Of a stretch of 64,000 nucleotides of DNA, positions 12,496-24,200 are shown one piece after another. Each line of letters begins with the position of its first letter. The first letter of the stretch is position 1. Both the position numbers and the translations under genes were made by a program. The notes under the pieces are model-generated. The model saw only the letters and a program-made list of their open reading frames with translations, made no database searches and had not been told where the DNA came from. The DNA comes from Nepenthes gracilis (lineage: Eukaryota; Streptophyta; Magnoliopsida; Caryophyllales; Nepenthaceae): assembly GCA_033239525.1 (NCBI GenBank), contig BSYO01000023.1:14393304-14457303 (forward strand), in the 5' to 3' direction.

Positions 12496-13365
12496 TCAAA
12501 AGACTTCTCCATCCGGTGGTACTTGTTCGGGGGCCTCAAATCCAGCTGGTGATATAGTGGGCCCCAAAGACGATGAGGAGGGCGTCTCCACTGCCATCCT
12601 TTTGGGCCGTGGGCCGATAAAATCGTCGTCTGTTTGGACGGGGTGGATGAGCAAGCCCCTGGACTCCTCCGGGCACATTATCATCGCTTGCGGCGGCGCC
12701 TTGAGCTTCTGAACCGGAGAAGGCGGTCCCCAATTCACCTTCTTGGCCTCTATCCTAGAGACCAAGAAATCCCTTTTGAAATCAGAAATGTGGTCTTTGA
12801 CCAGTTTGGTCAACCACTCTAAGGACGCCATTTCCGCCACAGACAACTTCCCAGTATACACCTCCGGCACCTGACCCCAATCTTTTGCCAGGGGCAAGGT
12901 CTCCATCACCCTCACGAAGAAGAACCGGTTCTTCCAGTTCTTCAGTGAGTCGTAGATGGCCGTATTTATCTTCAGGCAACTACGGGGAATCAGGGAGATC
13001 CACTCACCTCTCTGATTTATTTTGAATAGCCCCTTCACCATGGACGTTGTTAATCTCTTAGAATGCTTGCGAAGGAAGATGCAAAGATTACAAATATACC
13101 GTATAGCATTAGCATGGAGTTGGGCGACAGGGACTCGCGGAGCTTGAAGGATCGACTGCAAGTCGTCCGAAAGAGGAAGACGGAGACCGCTCCTCAGGTG
13201 GGCCTCATACACTGTCACGTGTCCCACCGGTGGAGAGAAGGCCCTGTCTTCCTTGTCCGGAACCCTCCACGCAATGTCCTTCGGAATGTTAAATTCAACA
13301 CACAGCGCCTTTACGTCACTCTCTCGAAGAACGGAAGAGATGTCGGTAACAGAGGTCGAAGCCAT
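12496..13365 (-). CDS. Element A antisense ORF, Transposase_28-like N-terminal domain
   Basis: An open frame of 290 codons antisense to gag-pol. I chose the ATG at 13365 (MASTSVTDISSVL); the frame stays open upstream to 13452, but the homologous product of element B starts just before the same domain. Residues of about 30-120 hold the conserved block SPPVGHVTVYEAHLRSGL, PLSDDLQSIL, ANAIRYICNLCIFL. I recognise this as the plant 'putative gypsy type transposon' domain (Transposase_28). A segment rich in KNRFFFVRV and W follows, then a proline- and serine-rich tail. Such antisense ORFs between pol and the 3' LTR are known in Tat-lineage elements; their role is unknown. A minus-strand TATA box lies about 190 bp upstream. 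No catalytic motif is visible, and the family name does not prove transposase activity. Confidence 0.75.
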   Translation of the reverse strand: MASTSVTDISSVLRESDVKALCVEFNIPKDIAWRVPDKEDRAFSPPVGHVTVYEAHLRSGLRLPLSDDLQSILQAPRVPVAQLHANAIRYICNLCIFLRKHSKRLTTSMVKGLFKINQRGEWISLIPRSCLKINTAIYDSLKNWKNRFFFVRVMETLPLAKDWGQVPEVYTGKLSVAEMASLEWLTKLVKDHISDFKRDFLVSRIEAKKVNWGPPSPVQKLKAPPQAMIMCPEESRGLLIHPVQTDDDFIGPRPKRMAVETPSSSSLGPTISPAGFEAPEQVPPDGEVF

Positions 13366-13552
13366 GATTAACAGAGGAATTAGGGTTTCTTTGGGAACGA
13401 AAACGGGATGAAGACGAAGAAGGCAAAACAGAAGGCGTGAGAGAACACTCAATGTAAGGAAGGAAACTTAAACGGCAAGGTGTGAAATGCCTTAAACCTT
13501 CACGAGAAGGCACGCCATCATTCCTGCCACGTGTCGCATCCCAAATGGGCCT

Positions 13553-13561
13553 CTTATAAAG
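13553..13561 (-). promoter_or_regulatory. Candidate TATA box for the element A antisense ORF
   Basis: CTTTATAAG on the minus strand, about 190 bp upstream of the ATG at 13365. Elements B and C carry TATAAATAG on the minus strand at the corresponding place. Confidence 0.45.
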
Positions 13562-13689
13562 CAGATCTTCTGACGCATTAATAGCCTGGATAGCGGTCCA
13601 ACCAGGAGGAGACACGTATCCACTTTTGGCCTGATAAGTCGGCTAATGGCCACGTGTCACTCAGGGCTCATAGAAAGTTCTTCGGAATC

Positions 13690-13915
13690 TGGTTAAAGAC
13701 GGTCAACAGATCCGGTCAATTTTCTTCTCCAGATCTGACCACAGACGGTCAACGGATCCTATCAATTTTCTTCTCCGGATCTGACCACAGACAATCAACG
13801 GATCCGGTCAATTTTCTTCTCCAGATCTGATCACAAACAGTCAACGATTCGGTTGACTTTCTTCTCCGGATCTGACCAAAGACAGTCAACAGTTCCGGTC
13901 AACTTTCTTCGCCAC
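13690..13915 (+). repeat. 46-bp minisatellite, nearly five units, just upstream of the element A polypurine tract
   Basis: Units begin at 13698, 13744, 13790, 13836 and 13881 (spacing 46, 46, 46, 45). Each carries GACGGTCAAC.GATCC.GTCAA followed by TTTTCTTCTCC.GATCTGACC. The core GGTCAAC also recurs inside the LTRs. The tract lies upstream of the antisense ORF as seen on the minus strand. Confidence 0.9.
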
Positions 13916-14008
13916 TTTTCGTAGAGTCCTCCGAGATTCTCAAGCAGCGAAGGGCAGTGAGTGGCATCCCATTATGAATATGCTGGAGGCCAGAATTCTG
14001 ATCACCGG

Positions 14009-14021
14009 CATGGGGGGCTAG
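14009..14021 (+). other. Element A polypurine tract
   Basis: CATGGGGGGCTAG abuts the start of the 3' LTR. Elements B (ATGGGAGGCTAG) and C (GGGCAGGGGAGCTAG) end in the same GCTAG before TG. Confidence 0.8.
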
Positions 14022-15053
14022 TGATGGGTATACCGTAGCTAGGCTGGCCCAACGGTCAAAGAAGGTCCAAATAGCCTGTTGGACGGTCAACTCTAACGTT
14101 GGCCCAACAGGAGGTGAAGGACCAAATCCTAAGAGGCCCAAACGCTCTCCCAATGGTCAACGCCAGCATTGACCGTTAAGACACAGGCGGGCAGCTAACA
14201 CATGCCCAGGATGGTCAACTCGAGCGTTAACCGGAATCACTGTAACAAAGGCCGAAAATAAGAGCCTTTTGACGGGTCTGGCCCACTTAAACCGAAGATC
14301 CAGCAGACGACTAGCAACGACTTTTTCAGCACCTTCCACGAACTCAGCTAGCACGCAAAAAGGATATTGACAAAATCAACGCCCTTCCCATAAGGAAGGC
14401 GCCAGATTTTTCCAATCTCCTGCCAATTAGGGCTCTCCAACGGTAGAATGCATGGAAGGAAGGTGAGCAACTTGGAAAGCCGTTGACCGCTAGGAAGGGA
14501 AGCAATCTCAGCCAGTTTGGCAACTTGCGCCTCCCTGTAGAAGGAAGGCCATCCAGAATAACACAGGGGATCACACCTTCCAACCAAAGAAGATCACCCT
14601 GTCATCCTTTAAGTAAAATCTAGAATTCTCATTCAGGGCATGCAAACTTCTACTCACACAACGCCCACAATGACAACTAAGACAGACATACAATTCTCTA
14701 CTCTCTACAGACACTCAGAAAACCCAAGGCATACAAACGTGCTTCTGACAGCCGTTTACTGCCTCCCCACCATCCAGATTTAAGAAGACGGTTTTGCCTC
14801 TCTTTCATCTGGACATTCACACACTCTTACACTCTTTCTCTTTCAATTCTCAATTCCAGTAACCTTCTCAGATTTCGAAGGCTGTTCACTGACTTGAGCG
14901 TCGGAGTGTTTTCGGTTGGACAACTTCTCGCCGACACACTGATCTCCTGTTCGTTTTAATGGTGTGCAGGATCCTAACTCAGTGAACGGAGTCGGAACCA
15001 GGACAAGCGGATCAGTCCGAATCTGTTCGAAGTTCGGATCCAATGACGCATCA
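14022..15053 (+). repeat. Element A 3' LTR (1032 bp)
   Basis: Starts TGATGGGTATACC, ends ACGCATCA and is followed by the target duplication AATTT at 15054-15058. It is homologous over its whole length to 4217-5231. Confidence 0.92.
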
Positions 15054-15619
15054 AATTTATTTCTCCTTACGTGAAAAAATATAGAATATTGTCCTATTTA
15101 TTAGAATATCTTCTTTTCAAAAATAGCAATTTAAGATGTTGTGTAGACAAAATAAGTTGAGCTACAACAAGATGAATATTGACTGCCCAACAAGGTAGAA
15201 CTTGATGTACCAAATATTGGAGATTACATATCCTTTTTGTTCTATTTTAACTATCATTCACAACAAAAATATTTCAATGGCCAAGCCGACTACAAATATT
15301 AAATAGAAGATAGCTGAAACAATTAAACATTTTTTGAAAATATTTTATTTTATTACTAATGAACTTATAGGTATCCATTATACTATACAAAATATGCTAT
15401 TAAATCAATTATTGTTATTTACTGACATGATTTATCTTTTTTGGAAATTTTATTATTTCAAATATATAATACCAACGATTAAGGTAAATATAGTACATAA
15501 GTACATAAATTTTAAATAAATAATTTTAAGTAAATATTAAAATCATAAAAAATAATATATTTACTAATATTATATCTAACTATATTTTTTAGGAAAAATT
15601 TTTAAAATATTGAAAAAAT
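15054..15619. other. AT-rich flank, no gene recognised
   Basis: AT-rich DNA right of element A. Nothing with a coding or RNA signature was seen. Confidence 0.5.
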
Positions 15620-17698
15620 CCTCCAACGTTAGCCTACCTCGTTACAATAATAAACTCTTGCGTGAATTTATGTGGGATATATATATGTCTTGAAGAATTC
15701 TACAACATGGGGATAACTGATAGTGTAAGGTTCGAGTCCTTAGTTTATGGTAATTATAATTAATTAAGTTAATATAATTAAAATTGAAAACAAATGATGA
15801 TGAAAATTGGGTCAAAAAATCAAAATTAGATCGAGTGATTCGGCGCCTAAAAATGATTTGATCGGCGTTTGAGCACAAAAAGCCGTGGGGTCAATGCACT
15901 CAAGGGATACTCAAGCATGCTGAGGCAGTAGCTACGCGTTAGAGGTATGCCCGAGTAGCACTCGAGCGCTGCATTCCAGAACCCTAGCGCCTGAGGCACG
16001 CTTGACTCGACGCTCAAGCACTACTCTGTATAAATAGAGCAGCCGGCTCATTTTTTGTGATTTTCTTAGGAAATTTGAGAGAGGAGAGAAAAGTAAATGA
16101 GGAGAAGAGAGAGAAGGCCGAGGAAGTTCAAATTTAGTGAATCAAAACTTGAATTTTAGTAATTTGGAGCTAAGGCAAATGCATTCCGAGTTTTTCTTCT
16201 CTTATTGTTATTCTTTACTAAATTCTTTGAGCAATTATTGTTCTATTGCCCATTTATGTCCTGATTTTTGAAGCTATGGTGATATTATTTAACATGCATG
16301 TGTAATTCTCTTTATTTTGTTGTAAAAATACATGAAATTTATGTCTAATCTCAAGTGTATAATATATCCTTGCTGTTTTGCTGCAATTACTCCGTCATGC
16401 ATGTCTGAAAAGCTTCATAAAATGTTTCTGCATATCTGAATTTTATATGTAATATTCTTACATGATTGTAAATTGTTAAAACCAAGTTCCTACATGTTAA
16501 ATTATACCCTATACACTTTGAAAAATAGTTAAAATCTCCGACATGTTTGCTGAACTTGCTGAATTTTTTGCATTGTTGAAATTGCTACACTATATGCTAA
16601 TTTAGCATTCCATGTATTAAAAATTCATCATAACTTAATTTTTACAGAAAGCATAAGTTTAATATGATAAGGAATTGCAGAATTTTGAAGAAAAACTCTA
16701 CTGTAAGTTATGAATTATGATCATTTTCTCAAAAATTGAGAAAGTTAAGAAGTATGAAGAAAAATGTAGGGTTTTCCTAAGAATATGCATTTGATCATGA
16801 TTAAATTTTAGCGAGTAGTATATTATGGCATACCTTAATATATTATAGTGGTATATCGAGGTTTGAACCTATCATCTGCGGCGTAGAAGTGGCGTTCGGC
16901 TCCGTCTACAGCGTTATATGTATGACGACCCACTTACGGATCTTAAATAATAGCATACGACTTTTGGTTATATGAAAACAAATATAATCCAATATTCGAT
17001 TGTCCACTCCTTTAGTTGGTAAGGTCTACTGACCCCTTAGTCCCTAAAAAAATTAGATTTTAACATGTTTTGATGATAAGTATTCTAAAATGTATAAACT
17101 GAATTTCCTGCACAAGTATTATAAAAGTTCCATGTCATTACATCAAATCATAATCTATTATCTTTCCAATAAGTTTAAATGAAAATTACATATGATCATT
17201 TGTTATATCACATACCTTATTGAGTTTTTGGTTTATCATTTCTTCTGTTATACTAACCCCTTCAGATGAGATACACGGATACTTTCCAGATGAACAGGAA
17301 TGATAAACAATTGTATTTGAGAGTCTATAATTTGAGATTATGTAATGTTTAATGTTATATTTGGTTTCCAGATAGTTTTAGAATGTTTAAAATGTTGTAT
17401 TGTGGCTTTTAGATAAAAGCTAATGTATTGTGTTGAATTTTGGACAGCTTTAATATATTGTTATGATTTTCTAGATAGCTTTAGAATATAATGTATTTTA
17501 GTTTGAGGTCAGATTTCGAACAACAATAGTAATGTTCTAAGTTTTTCAAATGGTGTATGTGTATATAAGATGTTGGATAGATGTTGATTTTGGACCATCG
17601 ATAGTTAAAAATGGTTTGGGTTTGTGGTTTTATTCTTCCCAGATTATATTATTCTGATTTTGATGACAGGTAAACTCCTTCCTTAAGGTCTAACGTCA
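15620..17698 (+). repeat. Long LTR (about 2.1 kb) of a Ty3/gypsy element, left boundary approximate
   Basis: The right end is placed at ...AACGTCA because a primer binding site follows 9 bases later. A TATA box (TATAAATAG, 16029-16037) lies after a GC-richer stretch with CTCAAG repeats (15870-16015). A purine-rich leader (GAGAGGAGAGAAAAG) and a long T-rich downstream part follow. LTRs of about 2 kb with this layout are typical of Tekay/Del-type elements, but no coding domain is attached, so the lineage is inferred. The start is not resolved. Confidence 0.5.
16029..16037 (+). promoter_or_regulatory. TATA box of the long LTR
   Basis: TATAAATAG, followed about 45 bp downstream by the purine-rich leader of the LTR. 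Confidence 0.55.
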
Positions 17699-17706
17699 CG
17701 GTTGGA

Positions 17707-17720
17707 TTGATATCAAAGCC
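17707..17720 (+). other. Decayed initiator-Met tRNA primer binding site
   Basis: TTGATATCAAAGCC differs from the common plant retrotransposon primer site TTGGTATCAGAGCC by two G-to-A changes. It sits just after the inferred LTR end. Confidence 0.6.
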
Positions 17721-19059
17721 ACATGAGACGTGACATTTATTTTGGATCTCGTGCATAATTTAATTTATTTTATCATGGTCGGTCAAAATATGGACGTGAA
17801 GTTCACGTCCAAATGGTATTAAATGGTAATTTGCTTAATTAATAATTGGTTAAATATTAATTACGGAATCGGATTTAGAACGTTGACAGATAGCACTGCA
17901 AAATGAAGTCCCATATTTATTACAATTCACATTCAATATACAATTTGTATGAATCACAATCAATATTAAAACGACTCCAATGGCAGAAGTAAACAACAGT
18001 AGAGGTGGCTAACAAGATTTGCTTTCGTTGGTACGGTCTTGATATGAAACATAGCCAGTTAGTGAAAATACAATATCAACGAAACTTCATTACCTACTTT
18101 CTAACATTACAAGTAATAGTTTGGAGTTTCATATTTTGGATTGATAAAAGACTAACGAGCACACATTTTTTATATTTGTATCAGTGGCACGAGACTTCTT
18201 AACTCCACTAGCAAGTATGGTGTCATCAGAGGCAACTTTCAAAGCAAGTGGTCGAGCAGTTAACGAAAAAAGAAACAGGATGACACCAAAAATCATAAAA
18301 ATTGCATCCTTTTTAAAGATTGGTTGAATACAAAATATCGTATCAGAAATCAAATCATTTTTAATTTTAGTGAAAAAGACTTTAGAAATAGTGGTAGTTG
18401 AAATACAAGGCCTAAATATAACTAGTACAGTGCGGGTCACGTGCTGTGTTGGGCCAAGATATATAAGTCTAATGCCATACCAACACGGCATGTTTACACG
18501 TGGGTAGCCCAAATAAATGGGCCGTGCCGGTCCGGCATAACCCATTTAACACCATGGGTGGCGACATGGAGGGTGGGTCCACTGATTTTAACGAGAAGAA
18601 GACTTTTTGACAGGCACGACCCATTTAACGCCATGGGTGGCAATGTGGAGGGCCGGTCCACTGATTTTTAAAGGGAAGAAGATGATTTTCTGGCATAACT
18701 TTTTGGTGATGTTCGGTGATTTTTTTGGATGGGAGATTTCCAACACGTCTTTTCAGTGATTTTGGCATTCACTGAAATTCTTCCTTTTTTTTTTTCAAAT
18801 AGAAAACTGCTCATTTATTTTTTCAACAAAAAACTGCTTTTTTTTTAGATTCTAATTCTTTTTTTAACTATAAAATAAACACAATAAATAGAGGCTTGGC
18901 TTGCTTGCCGAACGGGGAGTTTGTTGGCCGGTGAAGATGGGGCAATGGCGGGCTGTGGTTTAGGTGGTGATTAGTGGTGATTGTAAATGTGAAGTAACCG
19001 ATATGTAGGCTGTGAGAAATCAGGATTTCTAGTCACTGATACAAATTTGATATAGGGCA
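17721..19059. other. Truncated internal DNA and unclassified sequence
   Basis: A few hundred bases after the primer binding site may still belong to the truncated long-LTR element. A minus-strand open stretch at 18129-18545 has no recognisable domain. A two-unit tandem repeat at 18541-18690 is listed separately. Confidence 0.4.
18541..18690 (+). repeat. Tandem duplication, 79-bp period, two copies
   Basis: CCCATTTAACACCATGGGTG at 18541 and its near copy with GCCATGGGTG at 18620. Both are followed by GGAGGG..GGTCCACTGATTTT and GAAGAAGA. The CCATGGGTGG cores also make small palindromes. Confidence 0.8.
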
Positions 19060-19493
19060 GGGGTGTAGGAAGGAAGATGAGAAAGGGGAGAGAGGAGAAC
19101 AGGTAAGGGAACACAGAGAGTGGAGAGGATAAAATAATCAGAGAGAACAGGTAAGGGAACACAGAGAGTGGAGAGGATAAAATAATCAGAGAGAAGAAAG
19201 ACAATTATAATTTCATAATATTAATTCCACTAATCAATGAATATAAAAATAATAGAGTTAGGACCATTATATAAATATACCATATTCCTAGGTTAATTAG
19301 AAAAATAAATATAATTTTTTAATAAATGGTGACTTAAAATAAAAAATAACAAAATAAAATATAACACTTCTAAAATATTAAGGGATTACTAAAATTATAA
19401 AATTTTAAAAATTTTTAAAATATTACAAATATGGAAGCAAAATAATAATCAAAATTAAATAAAATAAAATCTTTCTAAGTTTAGAATGTACGA
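19060..19493 (-). repeat. LTR copy in inverted orientation
   Basis: On the minus strand, reading from 19493 leftwards, this matches the LTR at 23783-24200: TAAACTTAGA, AAATTTTATAATTTTAGTAA, ATATAATGGTCCTAACTCTA, GAATTAATATTATGAAATTA. Inside it, a 48-bp segment is tandemly duplicated (19095-19142 and 19143-19190, GAGAACAGGTAAGGGAACAC...). Its LTR start directly abuts plus-strand gag sequence, which a normal element cannot produce. Confidence 0.7.
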
Positions 19494-22400
19494 CATGCCT
19501 GAATATAAGAAAGTTCGACTTGCTAGCCTCAAATTGATAAGGAATGCTCAACTATTTTAAAAAAAAAAGTGTTTGCATGAGAAGCCCCTGTCTAGAGAGT
19601 TGGGCCAAGATTGAAAAACACCTTCCCCACTCATATAGTAGCAATTTACTAGACTAGTGGAATATCTTTTGGTAGGGTAGTAAGTCTATGATTGAACATA
19701 TGACTCAATTTGAGGAGTTTTGAATAAGAAGTCACATAATTGAGGATGAGACTATGATATTGAATAGATTCCGACATTCACGTTAAGACCCTAGAAGAGA
19801 GCTTGCCCTTAGGAGTATTATCACTCTGGACCATGCATATAATTTGGTTAGAGACTATGAGTTAGCTATAAGAGTATCTTATGGAAAACATAGTGACAAT
19901 CGTCCCTCAACATGAAATGCATCAAACAAAAACCCCAAGTTTGTCTTAGGACCTCTTACATCTACAATTTCTTGTATGAGAGAAACTAAAGGAAAGGGTA
20001 TTGAAGCCTTGACGAATGAATTCTCAGTTATAGTATTCAATCATAAAGGTTTTGAACATATTTTTTAAAAAAAAGCACGGACAGAATAAATGAAGAGGAA
20101 TCACTTAACGAACAAGTATATGAATCCAAGCTAGAGGGCTTTGATAATTTGGATGGTAATGATAATGACACATTCTTGAGCTACACTAACACTATTTCCT
20201 TTAACTTAAGCTACCATTCTTCTTTTTCTAGCATGCCATTCTTATGTGTTGTGAGAAGTATCTTATCCCAATTTAAAAAAGCTAATGATTGTGCCATCAT
20301 ACTATCTTTCATACTTATATTAAACTAAACGAGAAGGCTTGTAAGATAAATTGTGGATAATAGTAGTTGCATAAATGCTATCTCAACTAATACTATTTCT
20401 CGTTTTAGGTTAAAAGTTGTTCCACACACTAATCCAAGCAGTGTCTATTAGATTAATATATTTTCTATAGCAGTTAAGGAATGTTGTTTTATACCGATTC
20501 CATTCTTAGAGTACAAATGTCATATTTGATGTAATGTCATTCCAATGGATTTGTGTAATGTCATTCTAGGTCAACCTTAGTTATATGACTTAGATGTAAC
20601 AATTTAAGATTGTTCTAACTCATATTCTTTTATTCACAAGGATAAGAAAATTTATCTTCATCCTTTACTCCCAAAACCTACTAATGGCAATAAAATAAAG
20701 GATGCGGTAGGGATGTAAGGATTACATATCATTAGTGCTACAATGTTTGAGCATGTAGCTGTAGGCAAATCTGTTGTGTTTGTTATTGTTGTTTTAAAAG
20801 TCCTTTCAGATTTTTTCATATTAATATCGAATGAGACTCATCAGGACCTCTAAAACTTTCAAGATGTCTTTCCTAATAACCTCCCAAATCATTTACTACC
20901 TTTACTTAGCATTCAACATGCCAATGACTTTGCCTTGGGTGCATCTCTCCTAAATTTACCTCATTATATTATAAATCTTACTAAACATGCTAAACTTCAA
21001 AGGCAAGTTAAAGAACTCCTTCACAAGGGATTCGTTCAAGAGAGCATGAGTCCATATATAATACTGATTCTCTTGACACATAAGAAAGATGGATCGTGGA
21101 TGATGTGTTTGGATAGTAAAGCCATCGACAAAATCACTATAAAGTACCATTTTCTATCCTTAGGTGTGATGGTATGTTAGATATGATTGTTAGTGCCAAA
21201 ATCTTCTCTAAAATGGATTAATCAAATCAGATTTCATCTAGGGGGTGAATGAAAAACAACTTTCAAGATGAATGAGGACCTTTATAAGTAGTTGATCATA
21301 CTTGTTGAGCTATCTAATACACCAAATACATTTACGAGGGTCATGACCCAATCTTTATGGCCTTTTATAGGGCAGTTCTTAGTATTATATTTTGATGATA
21401 TCCTTATTTATAATAAAACCGAGAAATAATATTTAGACCATCTCACACAAGTCTTCATTATCTTTAGGAAGAAAAATTTGTTTGCTAATCTTAAGAAGCG
21501 TTACTTCTTTTCATATAGGGTAGCTTTCCGGGCTTCATTGTTTTCTCTGATGAAGTCCTTGATGACCCTACAAAGATCTAGGTGATCTTCAAAATTTTTA
21601 CAGTTTAACTATTGTTTATCATTAGCTTATTAAGAGGCTTTGCATGATTATAATTTCTCTCGCTAAGTATATGAAGAAAAGTAAATTCCATTGGTCTTCT
21701 AATACTACTAAAACCTTTAAGAGTATAAAAGAGAGGGTGATGACAACCCCTGTCTTGTGACTCCCTGACTACTTTAAGATGTTTGGGATAGAGTGTGATA
21801 CGTCAATCATAAGAATAGGGTAAGTTTTTAGCCAAAAATGTCATCTTATTACCTACTTTAGTAAAAAGTTAAATGACACCAAGTAGCATTATTCTACTTA
21901 TAATGAGGAGTTTTATATAATTGTACAGGTCTTACGTTAGTGGTACCATTGCTTATTATCTCGGAAATTTGTCATTTATTCTGACTATGAGGCTCTTTAT
22001 TTTCTTAGATCTCAAAAGAAATTGAATCATAGGCACCTATTGGGTTGAATATCTACAAGTTCCTTATTTTGTCTTAAAAAATAAGAAAGAAGTTGAAAAC
22101 CAAGCAGCAGATGCCTTGAGCAATCAAGTGTCCGTATTATCTATCGTTCAAGTTAAAATTGTTGGATTTGAAGGACTCAAAGAAAAATACATGTCTTGTC
22201 CTGATTTTAGTAAGACTTTTCTAGCTTTACAAAGCAGACAACTAGATAACATAGAGAGTTTTCGCATTCAGGATAGACATTTGTTTCGAGTCAATAAGCG
22301 TTGTATCCCTAGGATGTCTGTTTGAGATTTTATAGTCTAGGAGGTTCATGTTAGCAGCCAAATTGGCCATTTTGGACGTGATAAGACAATAAAGGAAGTT

Positions 22401-23782
22401 GAGTAACAATTTTATTGGCCTAGTTTAAATAACGATGTGGCTAAAATAGTACTTGTCGAAAATACCAATTAGCGAAATATAATAAGTAAAACACTGACCT
22501 ATATACCCCTTTGTTAATACCAAGTTGTCACTGGTAGGACATGTTAGTATTGACTTTGTACTAGGAATCTTGTGTATCCCTAAGAAGCATGACTTTAATT
22601 TTGTTGTTGTGGATTGTTTTTCTAAAATGGCCCATTTCATTCTTATAGTAAAATTTCTGATACTTCTTGTATTGCTAAATTTTATTTTGACAAGATTATC
22701 AAATTATATGGTCTTCTTAAGACTATTTGTATATGATAGAGCTGTTCAATTTATAAGTCACTTTTGAAGGACCTCGTGGCACATGATTGGTACCAAACTA
22801 AAATTTTTTACAGCCTACCATCCTTAAAACAAATGATCAAATTAAAATTGTTAATCAGAATCTAAGAAACTTATTAAGAAGTTTAGTTTTAAAAAATCTT
22901 AGGAATCGGGACTTGTTTCTCCCTTTGACCTAATTTGCATATAAATAGCTCCATTAATAGGTCTATAGACATGAGTCCATTTGATACTATGCATGACTAC
23001 GAACCTCAGAAACCTTTAGACCCTATATTGATGTCTCCGCATGCTAGTATGTCTATCTTAGCTGAAATTTTTCCCACAATATATTCAAGACTTACATATC
23101 GAATGCAATAAATAATTGGAAACAAGTAATACATTATATGAACTTTGAACTAATGTACATAAAAGACAAATTGAATTTAATGTTAGGGATTATGTCATGG
23201 TTCGGATTAGATCTGAGCAACGCCTACATGGTTTTGTTTCTAAATTGCAAGTCCATAGCACTGATTCATTTAAAATTTTACAATGGTTTGGACCAAATGC
23301 ATATGTCATTGATATTCCATTTCATTTTGATTTCCATCATATTTTCAATATCAATAACTCAATTGCTTATAAAGGTAATTTTAACCTACCAAATGATCCA
23401 TCTAAATTACCCCAGATATGCTAAATATTGAAATTTTACACACTCCGGCTCACAAAGATGAAATTGATACTATTTTAGATGAGCAGATTATGTTTACCAG
23501 GGATAGATAAATTTAGTTTTGTTCATTAGATTGGACGACCGGATTCAAAGAACGCTTGGATATCTAGAGAGACACTTTAACAATTAGATTTAGAAAATTT
23601 GAAATCTTATCAAAGTAAGCAAAATCGACCATATGGAGGAGTGAGGCTATTAGATCTTAGCCATCACTCATACATGTTCATAGGAGTCGAAGAAGGATTG
23701 CACAATCACTTAACTTGTGATCAAGAGATTGACGACAAAAGCCTTACTCAATCTGGTTAAGCCTTAGCTACCCCGGGAGAGT
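19494..23782 (+). pseudogene. Ruined Ty3/gypsy internal region (gag to integrase)
   Basis: Plus-strand homology is continuous but shattered by stops. It starts inside gag (MPEYKKVRLASLKLIRNA, then a stretch ending in VRDYELAIRV near 19870). Reverse transcriptase follows at 20935-21500, with HKKDGSWMMCLDSKAIDKI and an intact-looking LYFDDILIY near 21395. RNase H remnants lie at about 21780-22000. Integrase follows at about 22300-22850: a VHVSSQIGHFGRDKT zinc-binding half, then GHVSIDFVLGI with DCFSKMAHF, and YDRAVQF. A C-terminal tail at 23195-23424 (ILQWFGPNAYVIDIP) ends it. The 5' LTR, primer site and beginning of gag are missing; the left neighbour is an inverted LTR. AT content is much higher than in elements A and D, as expected of an old methylated copy. 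Confidence 0.75.
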
Positions 23783-24200
23783 TGATGTGGACATTTCAAA
23801 CTTAGATTTTATTTTATTCGATTTTGATTATTGATTTGTTTTAATATTTTCTAATATTTGGAGATTTCTGAAATTTTATAATTTTGATAACCCCATGATA
23901 TTTTAAAAATATTATATTTTGTTTTATTATTTTCTTATTTTGAGTTGTTATTAATTAAAAAATAATATTTATTTTATAATTAGTTTAGGAGTAGAATATC
24001 TTTATATAAAGACCTTAACTCTATTTTTTCAGCATTCATTAATAAGTGAAATTAATATTAAAAAATTATGATTGTTCTTCTTCTCTATGGTTACTTTAGC
24101 TTCTCCCCCTTGTTCTTTTCCCTGTTCTCCCCTTTCTCCTATCTCTTCATCCTTCCTCCCCATTACGCCCCCTTCCTGCACCAATATCTCTCCATTTTAA
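23783..24200 (+). repeat. 3' LTR of the ruined Ty3/gypsy element, right end approximate
   Basis: Begins TGATGTGGACATTTCAAACTTAG after CCCCGGGAGAGT. It matches the LTR remnant at 3045-3383 in the same orientation and 19493-19060 in inverted orientation. A CT-rich part (24060-24200) follows the homologous body. Confidence 0.65.

Larger units (their letters stand above)
4217..15053 (+). mobile_element. Element A: Ty3/gypsy LTR retrotransposon, Tat type, structurally complete but coding-defective
   Basis: The element is bounded by two long direct repeats (4217-5231 and 14022-15053) that begin TGATGG and end GCATCA. It is flanked by a perfect 5-bp duplication, AATTT, at 4212-4216 and 15054-15058. 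The order is 5' LTR, PBS, gag, protease, reverse transcriptase, RNase H, a second RNase H-like domain, integrase, a tandem-repeat tract, an antisense ORF, a second tandem-repeat tract, polypurine tract and 3' LTR. The second RNase H and the antisense Transposase_28-like ORF are known hallmarks of the plant Tat lineage. Numerous in-frame stops and frameshifts mean that it cannot encode a full polyprotein. The LTRs differ at many positions, so the insertion is not recent. Confidence 0.93.

Noticed and set aside
12105..12557. Plus-strand open frame of 150 codons in element A
   Set aside because: It is the reverse complement of the GC-rich linker of the antisense ORF; no motif, and composition explains the lack of stops.
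13690..13915. Regular 46-bp direct repeats considered as a CRISPR-like array
   Set aside because: There are no unique spacers; the whole period is repeated. It is a minisatellite inside a plant retrotransposon.
18129..18545. Minus-strand open frame of 138 codons with a hydrophobic stretch
   Set aside because: No family recognised, no intron or promoter pattern, and it borders a tandem repeat.
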